Shown here piece after piece: positions 18,080 through 26,667 of a DNA stretch of 33,096 nt. Both the position numbers and the translations under genes were made by a program. Numbering within the stretch: position 1 is the stretch's first letter; each line of letters starts with the position of its first letter. Origin of the DNA: an uncultured Tateyamaria sp. (GTDB lineage: Bacteria; Pseudomonadota; Alphaproteobacteria; Rhodobacterales; Rhodobacteraceae). The notes under the pieces were generated by a model that saw only the letters and a program-made list of their open reading frames with translations, searched no databases and was not told the origin of the DNA. The DNA lies in assembly GCF_947503045.1 (NCBI RefSeq), contig NZ_CANNCF010000012.1, positions 1-33,096 of the forward strand, given 5' to 3'.

Positions 18080-18855
18080 TATTCACGCGCCTCCGACCAT
18101 TGCATAAGATAGGCTTGGATGCGGCGGAAAATGCGGTCCATGATAAAGGCGCATCCGCCGATGATCACGATCACCATCATCACCTGATCGGTTGCAAAAT
18201 ACCGTCGCCCCTCTTGCAGCAAGAATCCAAGGCCGTTTTGCGCCGCAAGCAGTTCCGAAGCCACAAGCGTGGTCCATGCCGCCCCCAAGGCGATCCGATA
18301 GCCGGTGATGATAAACGGTGTGGCCGCCGGAATGGCCACGGTGCGAAATACCTGAAAGCGGCTGGCGCCCATGGTGGAGGCCGCGTCGACATAGACCTGC
18401 GGCACGTTTTTCATGCCCGCGATCACGTTGACGACGCAGACCATGAAACACGCGATGGTGATGATCAGGACGCGGCTGAATTCGTCGATGCCGAACCAGA
18501 TGATGATAATCGGGATATAGGCCAGCGGCGGAATAGGCCGTACCGCTTCGATCAACGGGTCTACCAGATATTCGATGGTTTTGTACCAACCGACCATACA
18601 CCCCACAATCAGCGCAAGTGTCGTTCCAATGAAGAAACCCATGGTGATGCGGAACAGGCTGGCGCCAAGCGCCGACAGCAGGTTTCCGGAATTCAGGTTT
18701 GTGAAAAAGGATGCCACAATATCCGAAATTGGCGGCAACAGCGCCGGGTTATTGTCTGGCTGATTGGTGATCCACATATACACGAGGAACACCGCGGCAA
18801 TCGACAAGACGCCCAGTTGCAGGCGTCTTGAAGAGAGTATGTCGACCACTTTCAT
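18079..18855 (-). CDS. ABC transporter permease, TauC/SsuC type
   Basis: A 258-residue inner-membrane protein with about six hydrophobic segments and the EAA loop YVDAASTMGASRFQVFRTVAIP, typical of the SsuC/TauC/NrtB group. It starts 3 bases after the binding-protein gene and overlaps the ATPase start, so all three components are co-translated. It likely works as a homodimer with the ATPase at 17324-18079. The family is associated with sulfonates, sulfate esters and nitrate; the sulfatase next door favours an organosulfate. Confidence 0.93.
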   Translation of the reverse strand: MKVVDILSSRRLQLGVLSIAAVFLVYMWITNQPDNNPALLPPISDIVASFFTNLNSGNLLSALGASLFRITMGFFIGTTLALIVGCMVGWYKTIEYLVDPLIEAVRPIPPLAYIPIIIIWFGIDEFSRVLIITIACFMVCVVNVIAGMKNVPQVYVDAASTMGASRFQVFRTVAIPAATPFIITGYRIALGAAWTTLVASELLAAQNGLGFLLQEGRRYFATDQVMMVIVIIGGCAFIMDRIFRRIQAYLMQWSEARE

Positions 18856-18858
18856 CGC

Positions 18859-19893
18859 TCAAAGTTGCGCGACGATCTGGTCGCTGACCAGCGCGTCGAG
18901 GTCTGGCATCGACGGGATTCTGTCATTCGCGACAAGGAACTCCGACTGAACCCGCAGCGCATTTGTCAGAGTGCCCTTCGCGTAGACATCCTTGATCTCG
19001 GCGGTGTCAAAGTAGAAATACCCGTTCAGCAGCGGCTCTACCTCTGCGGCTGTGACACCAGCGCGGCCAAGGCCGGATTGCCATTCGACCATCCGCTCGA
19101 CCACTGCTGCGTTGTCGTCGCGCAGCATGCCGACGGCCGGTCCGTGGAAGGCGGCGACCACCTCTTTCAACGCGTCACTCTTGGCATCCAGCGTCTGTTG
19201 GGTTGTCATAAAGACGTCCATGATGCTGGGCCGTGCGTCGATCGGCATCGCCGCACCTTCGGCCAACATGCTTGCACCGGGTAGCTTGTCAAAGATCAGC
19301 TGGCGCGACGTCGCCAAAGGCACAGTTGCGTCAACCGCACCGGCGATCAGTGCTGCTTGGGCGTCAATCGGTTCCATGTTGATGCGTGTCAGCGGCATGT
19401 CAGACAGACCCGCCTGTTCAAGTGCGACGCCAAGGAAGAAATCAAAGTTTGAGCCGGACGTCACAGCGATCCGCTTGCCCTCCAGATCAGCAAGGCCGCT
19501 CATACCCGGCTTGCCAACTATGGTGAAGAGGCCAGACGCATCGCCACAGATCGAGATTTCGCGGAAGTCCGCCACGTTACGTGCCATCGCAGCCAGCGGC
19601 GGGACAGAACCAACCGTGATCGTATCGACAGAGCCGCCAACCATGGCTTCGATGGCGGGAGGGCCGGATGGGAAAACGCTGAACTCCATCTCAACACCGG
19701 GCGCAAACCCCTGGTCCTGGATCAACCAATAAAGACCAAAGGAATAGGCGGGAATGATCCCAACTTTGAGTTTTTCAGTCGCGGCATGCGCTTTGCCCAC
19801 AAAGAATGATGGTGCCGCCAGTGCAACACCTGCTGTGGCCCCGCCCTTAAGAACGGCGCGACGTGACATGTAACTTGTCTTGGAATTGGACAT
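18859..19893 (-). CDS. ABC transporter substrate-binding protein, NMT1/TauA-like, Tat-exported
   Basis: A 344-residue binding protein. The N-terminus carries a twin-arginine signal (SRRAVLKG, residues 10-17), a hydrophobic stretch and AHA at 35-37 as the probable cleavage site. The mature part reads like NMT1/TauA proteins: LKVGIIPAYSFG, then a ligand-specificity region with PAIEAMVGGSVD. The ATG at 19893 follows GGGAG at an ideal distance; the in-frame ATG at 19923 lacks that support. It leads the importer-sulfatase operon and should fix the substrate's identity, presumably the sulfate ester later cleaved by the sulfatase. Confidence 0.92.
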   Translation of the reverse strand: MSNSKTSYMSRRAVLKGGATAGVALAAPSFFVGKAHAATEKLKVGIIPAYSFGLYWLIQDQGFAPGVEMEFSVFPSGPPAIEAMVGGSVDTITVGSVPPLAAMARNVADFREISICGDASGLFTIVGKPGMSGLADLEGKRIAVTSGSNFDFFLGVALEQAGLSDMPLTRINMEPIDAQAALIAGAVDATVPLATSRQLIFDKLPGASMLAEGAAMPIDARPSIMDVFMTTQQTLDAKSDALKEVVAAFHGPAVGMLRDDNAAVVERMVEWQSGLGRAGVTAAEVEPLLNGYFYFDTAEIKDVYAKGTLTNALRVQSEFLVANDRIPSMPDLDALVSDQIVAQL

Positions 19894-19954
19894 TGATTTT
19901 ACTCCCTGATGCTTGTGAGGCACGCAGAATTCAAGTCCGCCGCCCGCAACCGTT

Positions 19955-20003
19955 ACTATGCAGGCATTTTGTCATATGTCAATTTAATTATCATATGCTC
20001 AAT
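19955..20003 (-). promoter_or_regulatory. Promoter with tandem operator-like repeats
   Basis: Read on the minus strand, two related 16-base units, ATTGAGCATATGATAA (20003-19988) and ATTGACATATGACAAA (19983-19968), lie exactly 20 bases apart, about two helical turns. Both contain CATATG. A promoter-like pair overlaps the second unit: -35 TTGACA (19982-19977), a 16-base spacer and -10 CATAGT (19960-19955), some 60 bases before the binding-protein ATG. The arrangement suits binding by a multimeric regulator such as the adjacent SorC-family protein; that link is inferred. Confidence 0.6.
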
Positions 20004-20072
20004 TATTGCATCACACGAAACCCATAGATGACAGCGCGCGCAGGGCCTAAATTCGCTGACCCCCGTCCGGCA

Positions 20073-21050
20073 TCATGCGACAATCGCGGCGGCAAGTGCT
20101 TCATCGACGCAAAGATGCGTGACCAGCCCGCCCTTGATCGCGGCAAGTACCGCTTCTGCTCTGTCTTCGCCCGCAACAACCAGCATTTTCTTCTTTGCCG
20201 CCGCCAGTTCCGCAACCGTGATGGCCACAGTGCGCTCATCGGATGGAAGGTTGATGTGTTGACCCTCTGCATCAATGAAGCGGCAACAAACGATCCCTTT
20301 TGCCCCCGAACATACCGCCTGATCCAACTCCGCCGAAGAGGCGATTCCAGCAGAAACGATATGGGTACTGTGATCCGTATTCCCGATGGAAAAGACAGCA
20401 AGGTTCAGATCCTGAAGGCGACCGAGCTGACTGGCGATCATCGGTTCACTGCGCAATTGTGCGGCCAATGTGCTGGATGAAAGCGATGCAGGCGCGTGCA
20501 AGGTATAGCACTGGGCATCCAATCGGTTGGCAATCCTGATAGTACAGTCCTCGGAAGCCGGAACACGGTCCGATACCATCGACCCGATCATCTGACAGAC
20601 GGTCACATCTTCGACCGGCTGGCGCGGCACTGCGGTACACATCGCCTTGATCGTTTCACCCCATGCGACACCGACGGTATCCCCGGCGCTGACGATATTG
20701 ATCAGCGCCATGCCGGCGACGCGTCCTACTTGTTCAAGCGTTTCCTTGCGATCTGCCTTGCCTTTGCCGGGGCTGCGGCTTCGGGCGATATAGACATCTT
20801 CCAAACCAAACTTGGCACAAAGATCGCGCGACAGGGACGATGAGGATAACATGTCGCCATTGACCCGGATCTCGACGATACCACGGTCCCGACAATCGCG
20901 CAGCATGTTCACAATCGTGGCGCGGGACACATCCATGCGTTTGGCGATATCACTTTGATTGAGGCCTTCGCCGTAATAAAGCAGGGCGACATTGGCGAGG
21001 ATCAAGTCCTTGTCAGAACCGGCCTGTTTCGCCGTGATATCTGGTGGCAT
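20073..21050 (-). CDS. SorC-family sugar-phosphate-sensing regulator
   Basis: A 325-residue regulator with an N-terminal helix-turn-helix (about residues 30-56: GLNQSDIAKRMDVSRATIVNML) and a C-terminal SorC/DeoR-type sugar-binding domain. SorC proteins are tetramers that sense phosphorylated sugars and act on multi-part operators. The gene is the last of the minus-strand catabolic operon and begins immediately after the aldolase stop codon, with no gap. Its natural targets are the two promoters of this module, upstream of the binding protein (19955-20003) and in the divergent region 26585-26667. The inducer is probably the product of the FGGY kinase. Confidence 0.92.
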   Translation of the reverse strand: MPPDITAKQAGSDKDLILANVALLYYGEGLNQSDIAKRMDVSRATIVNMLRDCRDRGIVEIRVNGDMLSSSSLSRDLCAKFGLEDVYIARSRSPGKGKADRKETLEQVGRVAGMALINIVSAGDTVGVAWGETIKAMCTAVPRQPVEDVTVCQMIGSMVSDRVPASEDCTIRIANRLDAQCYTLHAPASLSSSTLAAQLRSEPMIASQLGRLQDLNLAVFSIGNTDHSTHIVSAGIASSAELDQAVCSGAKGIVCCRFIDAEGQHINLPSDERTVAITVAELAAAKKKMLVVAGEDRAEAVLAAIKGGLVTHLCVDEALAAAIVA

Positions 21051-21716
21051 TTAATGCGTTACTTTCTTGTTCCCTGATTGGCCGTAATTCTGGCGAAACC
21101 AGTTGAAGCAACGGTCGATCTCATCCTGCGGAAGCTCCTCTACGGGGCCGCGCAACATGGCAAGATGCGTGGTCATAGCGGCTTCTTCCAGATACATCGC
21201 GAAAGACGTGGCTTCGGTTGCGGATTTGCCCATGGTAAAGACACCGTGGGCCTTGACCAAAGCAGCATACCCGCCATCGGCAGCTTCGACAACGGCCTCT
21301 CCGGTGTCCACTTCGCCCGGTGTCGCATATCGCGAACAGGGCACATCACGGCCCAGCATATGGGTGATTGGGGTCAATACGGCCGGTATCCGTTCGCCAC
21401 GCGCCGCAAAGCTGGAGGCATAGGGCGAATGGGTATGGGTGATGCCAAAGACATCCTGTCGCTGTCGGTAGATGTACAGATGCACGCCCGTATCAACAGA
21501 GGGTTTCTTGGCCCCTTCAATGACATTGCCGTCAAGATCGACGACGACCATCGTGTCCGGCGTCAGTTTCTTGAACTTCACCCCGGACGGCTTGATCACG
21601 ATCAATCCCGTTTCCGGGTCGCGCCCCGATACATTGCCGCCCGACCCCACGACCAACCCGTTCGCGGGTAACTCGTGGTTCTGGTCGCAGACTTCTTCTT
21701 TAAGCGCCTCAAGCAT
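21051..21716 (-). CDS. Class II aldolase / AraD-like sugar-phosphate epimerase
   Basis: A 221-residue member of the AraD/FucA family. Zinc-binding His94, His96 (THTHS) and His157 (KAHGVF) are visible, with SGGNVSGR for phosphate binding near residue 25. At the catalytic acid position the sequence is SVDTGVH (Asp75), closer to the Asp of L-ribulose-5-phosphate 4-epimerase than to the Glu of fuculose-phosphate aldolase. The second epimerase acid (THAD in AraD) reads THML, so the reaction is uncertain. The ATG at 21716 overlaps the dehydrogenase stop and follows GAGGAG; an upstream ATG at 21740 is disfavoured. It should act on the kinase product, either epimerising it toward xylulose 5-phosphate or splitting it. 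Confidence 0.88.
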   Translation of the reverse strand: MLEALKEEVCDQNHELPANGLVVGSGGNVSGRDPETGLIVIKPSGVKFKKLTPDTMVVVDLDGNVIEGAKKPSVDTGVHLYIYRQRQDVFGITHTHSPYASSFAARGERIPAVLTPITHMLGRDVPCSRYATPGEVDTGEAVVEAADGGYAALVKAHGVFTMGKSATEATSFAMYLEEAAMTTHLAMLRGPVEELPQDEIDRCFNWFRQNYGQSGNKKVTH

Positions 21717-22770
21717 TCGCAAACTCCTCTGGCACGCCATGGGGGTAGACCACGATCTTCAGCGATTTTTCTGCTTTGCGCAGCATCTCGAACGCTTTCG
21801 GACTTTCTGAGATGTCAAAGTGGTGCGACACCGCCGCAGCGGCATTGATCCGCCCGGCTTCAAGCAGGCGAATGTAGCTGTAGGTGTCGGTATGGTCGGA
21901 ACTATAGCGGGACGTAATGGTGATCTGATCGAAATAGGCAGAAGATCCTTCGCGCGACCATTCCGTGCCGGGCGGCAAAGGGGCCCCGAGATGAAGGCAT
22001 CCGCCAACCTCGACCAATGAAAGGGCCTGCGCCCAGGCATCCGGGAACGGCGCAATCACAATCACGGTATCTGCCAATCTGCCGTTGTTTGCCGCGCGCA
22101 GAGCGGCCACGGCATCCTCGGTTTTGGGGTTGATCGTGTGGGTCGCGCCAAAGTCGCGCGCCTTTGCCAAGCGCCAGTCCGAGAAATCCAATGCCACGAC
22201 TTTGCCCGCGCCAAACAGCGGGGCCAGATGCACAAAGCCCTGTCCCATGAACCCGGCCCCCACCACGGCCACCGTATCGCCGGGTTGGATGTTGCACACC
22301 TTGAGGCCGGACAGCACACAGGACCAAGGCTCAATCGTGGTGGCTGCGGCCGTCGAGACATTGTCAGGTACGATATGGGCATCCATCCGCAAATGCTGTG
22401 CCGTCACGCGGTAGTATTCACACACCCCACCGGGGTCGAGCTTCATCGAGGCGTAGAACGGATCACGTGTGAAATGCCCGCGTCGCGACAGGTGGCTGTC
22501 CACGCGGCCCACGTGGTGGTTAATGAAAACGCGGTCTCCGATCTTGTAGTCCGTCACATCCGCACCCACCTCGACCACCTCGCCGATAGGCTCATGGCCG
22601 ATGACCTTTGGCTCGGCCTTCTTGTACCACGCCATCGTTTCGCCGCCGCACAGCCCGCAGGCCAGCGTTTTGAGCAATAGCTCATCCCGGCCGATCTGTG
22701 GCACAGGCCGTTCTTCAACGCGGATATCGTCGATTTCGTAATAGACAGCCGCTTTCATCATGTTGCCCAT
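21709..22770 (-). CDS. Medium-chain (zinc-type) alcohol/polyol dehydrogenase
   Basis: A 353-residue MDR-family dehydrogenase. Catalytic zinc ligands are visible as Cys41 (GLCGGE), His59-Glu60 (GHEP), and an NAD(H) site VAVVGAGFMGQG near residue 165. The lobe that normally holds a structural zinc through four cysteines has none: aligned by its conserved HHV and RRGH flanks, the positions read Arg89, Ser92, Ser95 and Asp103. The ATG at 22770 follows AAGGTG; 22800 overlaps the kinase and is less likely. It probably oxidises a polyol or sugar to the ketose used by the kinase, whose gene ends 17 bases upstream. Confidence 0.9.
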   Translation of the reverse strand: MGNMMKAAVYYEIDDIRVEERPVPQIGRDELLLKTLACGLCGGETMAWYKKAEPKVIGHEPIGEVVEVGADVTDYKIGDRVFINHHVGRVDSHLSRRGHFTRDPFYASMKLDPGGVCEYYRVTAQHLRMDAHIVPDNVSTAAATTIEPWSCVLSGLKVCNIQPGDTVAVVGAGFMGQGFVHLAPLFGAGKVVALDFSDWRLAKARDFGATHTINPKTEDAVAALRAANNGRLADTVIVIAPFPDAWAQALSLVEVGGCLHLGAPLPPGTEWSREGSSAYFDQITITSRYSSDHTDTYSYIRLLEAGRINAAAAVSHHFDISESPKAFEMLRKAEKSLKIVVYPHGVPEEFANA

Positions 22771-22787
22771 CGATGCACCTTTGTTCC

Positions 22788-24281
22788 TCAAGATTTCCAA
22801 ATGTTCCTACAGGCCTCAGACAGCACCAGATACTGTTCAAAGACGGCATCGTAGGCGCGGACGGCCTCCGGTGTTGGATGATACTGCGTGGTCGCCTCAT
22901 CGCGTTTGGCCAATGCGCAGGCATCCCCTTCCCCGTTGGCCGAAGCCCCAAGGCAAGCCGCGCCCCACAGCCCGTGGTCAGTGGCGTCGGACACTTCAAT
23001 CGTGGCCCCCATGATGTCGGCGATGATCTGGCACCACAGCCCGTTGCGCGCACCACCTCCGGTCAGATGCACTGTGCCCTGCGGGCGCCCGCCGTATTCG
23101 GCATGAAAGCAGTGACGCAGGCTCATCGCGGCGCCCTCCATCACTGCGCGGCCCATATCGGCTTTGGTGCTGCGCGCGGACAGGCCAAAGAACGCGCCAC
23201 GCGCGTTGGCCGCGACAAAAGGCGCGCGTTCTCCGTTGAGATGCGGCAGGAACAGCACCCCGTTTGCCCCGGGTGGAACGTCTACGGCGAGGGCGTTCAG
23301 CTTCTCGGCAATCTCGCCGGGGGTATCCCCGCCAAGCGAACCCGGATGCAGCGCGCAGAACCAGTCAAAGGCCGCCGCTCCTGTTGTCGGGGCAAGCACA
23401 CGGGTGAACAATTCGCCGTTTGCATGCAACACCGTGGCCCCAACGGGCAGATCAGTGGGGGTGATCTTGTCGGTCAGGATATTCACCACCGCAGTGGTTC
23501 CCATGATCATCATCGTGTCACCGGGGCTGTCGAGCCCCAGACCCACGATCATCGCAGACAGATCAAGCGTACCGGTGCTGACGGGCAAGCCCGCAGGCAG
23601 GCCGGTGGCGGCTGCGGCCTCAGCACTCAGATGCCCCAGAAGGCGGGCCGCAGGTTGTGGTGGCAAGAATGCTTGCCTGAGCCCTTGAGCGTCTAAGGCC
23701 CCCAAGGCGGCGTCGGAATAGTCGCCCGCATGCAGATCGTAAAACGGGATCGTGGAATCGGAATAATCCGTCGCCAACACACCGGTCAGGCAATACCCGA
23801 CCCAGCCCGCACAATAGACAATCCGCGCTACGCGGTTTGCACGGGCGGGGTCCTCGCGTTGCAGCCAGCTGTAGATCGCACCAGATGTACCCGGCCAGAT
23901 GGAGGTATGGCACGCATGGCTGATGGCTGTTGCAGCGCCCGATTCATACGCAGCATCCACATCCGCAGCTGCCCGCGTGTCGTTCCACAAAATCGCCGGT
24001 CCGACCGGCATATTGTCGGCATCCAGCGCCCAGAACCCATCGCCCTGTGCGGCGATCCCGATGCTTTCGATCTGATCTGCCGCGACCTGCGAGGTCACCA
24101 TGCGCAGACAGGCCTGAACGGACTGCCAGACCTCCTGCATGTCCTGTTCTGAATGGCCGTCTGCCGGTGTGGTCACGCGGCTTGGCACATCTGCCGAGGC
24201 GACAAGGCTGCCGTCCCGCCGGTAGACACCGCATTTGATCGCCGTGGTGCCTGCGTCTATGCCCAGCCAGTATCGCTCCAT
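22788..24281 (-). CDS. FGGY-family carbohydrate kinase
   Basis: A 497-residue kinase with both actin-like domains. The N-terminal phosphate loop is GIDAGTT (7-13), followed by AAQGDGFW at 77-84 and ILWNDTRA at 97-104. The C-terminal ATP-binding segment reads TGGGARNGLW. FGGY kinases phosphorylate ketoses and polyols such as xylulose, ribulose, erythritol and glycerol. The QGDG segment reminds me of erythritol/polyol kinases, though this is from memory. The ATG at 24281 follows GAGGGTTGAGG, three bases after the preceding stop; the longer frame to 24353 overlaps that gene. Its product would feed the AraD-like enzyme and the transketolase. Confidence 0.92.
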   Translation of the reverse strand: MERYWLGIDAGTTAIKCGVYRRDGSLVASADVPSRVTTPADGHSEQDMQEVWQSVQACLRMVTSQVAADQIESIGIAAQGDGFWALDADNMPVGPAILWNDTRAAADVDAAYESGAATAISHACHTSIWPGTSGAIYSWLQREDPARANRVARIVYCAGWVGYCLTGVLATDYSDSTIPFYDLHAGDYSDAALGALDAQGLRQAFLPPQPAARLLGHLSAEAAAATGLPAGLPVSTGTLDLSAMIVGLGLDSPGDTMMIMGTTAVVNILTDKITPTDLPVGATVLHANGELFTRVLAPTTGAAAFDWFCALHPGSLGGDTPGEIAEKLNALAVDVPPGANGVLFLPHLNGERAPFVAANARGAFFGLSARSTKADMGRAVMEGAAMSLRHCFHAEYGGRPQGTVHLTGGGARNGLWCQIIADIMGATIEVSDATDHGLWGAACLGASANGEGDACALAKRDEATTQYHPTPEAVRAYDAVFEQYLVLSEACRNIWKS

Positions 24282-24283
24282 CC

Positions 24284-26584
24284 TCAACCCTCTGTCTTTG
24301 TTGTGAAACGTGGTTGCTGGTGCACGCGGACAGGCGGCGCAGGCCCGTCCCACTTTTCGATCTGCACAACAGCCGTATGCGCGATGTTACCTTGCCCCAG
24401 TCCCGATGTCCCCTTGTCGAGGGTAAGGATATTCGGGTTGCCATGCACGCAAATCCGGCCGCGCGGTGTGTCTTGCAGGTCAAGCCATGCCCCCGTCGGC
24501 AGCACCACGCAATCGGCACGCATGTCCGGGTCCAACTGAAGCCCCGCAAGGCATCCGCCACGCGCATTGTGCAGCAAGACGACATCCCCCGCCTGAAGGC
24601 CAAGTGCCTGCGCGGCCTGTGTTTTCATCCAACAGGTCTCACGGCCATTGGTCTTGGCTGCTTTGGCAATCGGCCCATTGTCCAGTTGCGCATGTAGCCG
24701 AGTGCGCGGTTGATTTGAGATCAGGTGAAACCAGCCCGCCGCCACGCTGTCAGTTTTCTCGGAGGGCGCGTACCATGTGGGGTGCCCCGCGCAATCCGGC
24801 AGGTTCTCACGTGCGATGCGGTCCGAGAAAATCTCGATGCGCTTGCTGGGCGTGTTCAGCGGATGGACCTGCGGGTCGTTCACAAAATCGCCCAAGGTGG
24901 TGCGGGATTCGGTGTCCGTTTCACATTGAAACACGCCTTGCGCTTTGAAGTGGTCATAATCCGGAAGCTTTAAACCCTGACTTGTGCCCACCGCAACCGC
25001 CAGTTCCCAGATGTGGCGCTGCCAGTCTTCCACGCTGCGCCCTTCGGTGAAAGCGTCTTTGAACCCAAGCCGCCGCGCTAGGCCGTTGAATATTGCATAG
25101 TCATCGCGCGCTTCGCCCATCGGCGCCCTGAGCCGCGACATATACAACAGGCGGTTGTCTTTACGGTTGAGCATCAGGTCATCTCGCTCAAGCGGTGTGG
25201 TACAGGGCAACACAATATCGGCCCGCCGTGCGGTCGCGGTCCAGCTGTGGTCGTGCACTATGATCGTCTCGGGCCGCATCCACGCACGCTCAAGCCGGTT
25301 GAGGTCCTGATGGTGGTGAAACGGGTTGCCCCCTGCCCAATACACCAGCTTGATATCGGGATAGCGCCGTGTTTCGCAGTCGTAGGTAAAGACTTCACCC
25401 GGATACAAAAGCATGTCCGATATCCGCGCCACAGGAATATAATCCAACACCTTGGCAGGCCCCTGCGACAGCGCGGGCCAGCTGATAAACCGCTGGGGAC
25501 GCCCGCCCATATTGGTGCTGCCATAGCCAAAGCCAAAACCGGTGCCGGGCTGACCGATCTGTCCCAGTGCTGCGGCCAGTGCAAGGCCGGCCCAGATCGG
25601 CTGCTCTCCGTGGTCGGACCGCTGCATCCCCCAAGCCATCGACACCATGACGCGTTCCTTCGGCAAGCGCCGGGCCAAGGCGCGGATGTCCTCCGCCGCT
25701 ATATCGCACAAGGGGGCGGCCCATTCCGATGATTTCGCCTGACCGTCTGCCGCGCCCGTCAGATAAGCTTGGTAAGTGTCCCAGCCCGTGACACAGCGAT
25801 CCAAAAACGCGGTGTCATGCCAGCCCTTCACAATCAGCTCATGGGTCAGCGCCATAATCAGTGCGGTATCGGAGCCGGGCCGGATGGATTGCCAGCTTAG
25901 ACCGGCAACCGCATCGACATCATTCATCAAAGGCGAAATGCAGAGCGTCTGCATGCCGTTCGCGCCCGCCCTTTGCATCCAGGCTGCGACGTCATGTTCG
26001 GTCACACCGCCCGCTGCAATCTGTGCGGTGCGGGCGGATATGCCACCAAAGGCCAGCATCAGCGTGCAGTTATCCGCAATCTGGTCCCATGTTGTCAGGT
26101 TCTCGGCAAACTGGCCGTTGGTCATGCCAAGTATATGTGGAATCAGAACCTCTGCCGCAGCGTGCGAATAGGTACCCTTTGATCCGGTATAGCCACCCGC
26201 CAAATTCAGAAAGCGCCGCAGTTGCGACTGCGCGTGGTGAAACCGCCCCGCACTGGCCCAGCCGTATGACCCCCCGTAAATCGCCTGATTGCCGTGGGCC
26301 TCAATGGTCTGCGTCATGGCTTGCGCGGCAAAATCCAGCGCCTCGTCCCATGGCACTTCGACGTAAGCGTCATCGTTGCGGGCCGCTCCCCTATCACCAT
26401 ACAGCCAACCTTTGCGAATGGCGGGCCGTGCGATGCGCACGTCTGCATCAAAGGCGGCATCCTGCCAGCCCGCACCAATGTCGGAAGGCGCGGGATCGTC
26501 GGCGAAGGTGCGCAGACGCACAGGGTCATCCGAGCTGTCGAACTGATAGCTGCCCCAATGTGAAGATGTGAATTTCAGCGCCAT
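24284..26584 (-). CDS. Molybdopterin S-/N-oxide reductase, BisC/DMSO reductase family
   Basis: A 766-residue molybdenum enzyme. The N-terminal region HWGSYQF, then IYGGSYGWASAGRFHHAQ (102-119) with the Tyr/Trp pair of DMSO and biotin sulfoxide reductases, and TYSHAAAEVLIPH with Ser140 as probable Mo ligand, place it in the serine-ligated group that lacks an iron-sulfur cluster. No signal peptide is present, so like BisC it should act in the cytoplasm, reducing an S- or N-oxide, or conceivably running an oxygen-insertion reaction in reverse. It is the first gene of the minus-strand operon, and the kinase follows by 2 bases. I see no clear ribosome-binding site before the ATG. Confidence 0.9.
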   Translation of the reverse strand: MALKFTSSHWGSYQFDSSDDPVRLRTFADDPAPSDIGAGWQDAAFDADVRIARPAIRKGWLYGDRGAARNDDAYVEVPWDEALDFAAQAMTQTIEAHGNQAIYGGSYGWASAGRFHHAQSQLRRFLNLAGGYTGSKGTYSHAAAEVLIPHILGMTNGQFAENLTTWDQIADNCTLMLAFGGISARTAQIAAGGVTEHDVAAWMQRAGANGMQTLCISPLMNDVDAVAGLSWQSIRPGSDTALIMALTHELIVKGWHDTAFLDRCVTGWDTYQAYLTGAADGQAKSSEWAAPLCDIAAEDIRALARRLPKERVMVSMAWGMQRSDHGEQPIWAGLALAAALGQIGQPGTGFGFGYGSTNMGGRPQRFISWPALSQGPAKVLDYIPVARISDMLLYPGEVFTYDCETRRYPDIKLVYWAGGNPFHHHQDLNRLERAWMRPETIIVHDHSWTATARRADIVLPCTTPLERDDLMLNRKDNRLLYMSRLRAPMGEARDDYAIFNGLARRLGFKDAFTEGRSVEDWQRHIWELAVAVGTSQGLKLPDYDHFKAQGVFQCETDTESRTTLGDFVNDPQVHPLNTPSKRIEIFSDRIARENLPDCAGHPTWYAPSEKTDSVAAGWFHLISNQPRTRLHAQLDNGPIAKAAKTNGRETCWMKTQAAQALGLQAGDVVLLHNARGGCLAGLQLDPDMRADCVVLPTGAWLDLQDTPRGRICVHGNPNILTLDKGTSGLGQGNIAHTAVVQIEKWDGPAPPVRVHQQPRFTTKTEG

Positions 26585-26667
26585 CGCAGCGGCCCAACGG
26601 TCATTTTACTCTTGATTATTACATTTGACATCATTATTGACAATTGTAAACCCAAAAGGAGCCCGCG
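26585..26667. promoter_or_regulatory. Divergent promoter/operator between oxidoreductase and transketolase genes
   Basis: An A/T-rich 83-base spacer. An inverted repeat, TTACATTTG (26619-26627) and CAATTGTAA (26641-26649), matches at 8 of 9 positions. For the minus-strand operon a promoter is visible: -35 TTGTCA (26643-26638), a 16-base spacer and -10 TAATAA (26621-26616). Toward the transketolase two TTGACA hexamers (26625, 26637) occur, but a good -10 is lacking. The TTGACAT word is shared with the tandem repeats at 19968-20003. AAAGGAG (26655-26661) serves the transketolase ATG. Confidence 0.6.

Noticed and set aside
22698..23696. Long (332-residue) plus-strand frame opposite the kinase and dehydrogenase genes
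   Set aside because: It is antisense to two well-supported genes, is rich in Arg/His/Gly/Gln as expected for a GC-rich shadow frame, and has no family motif.
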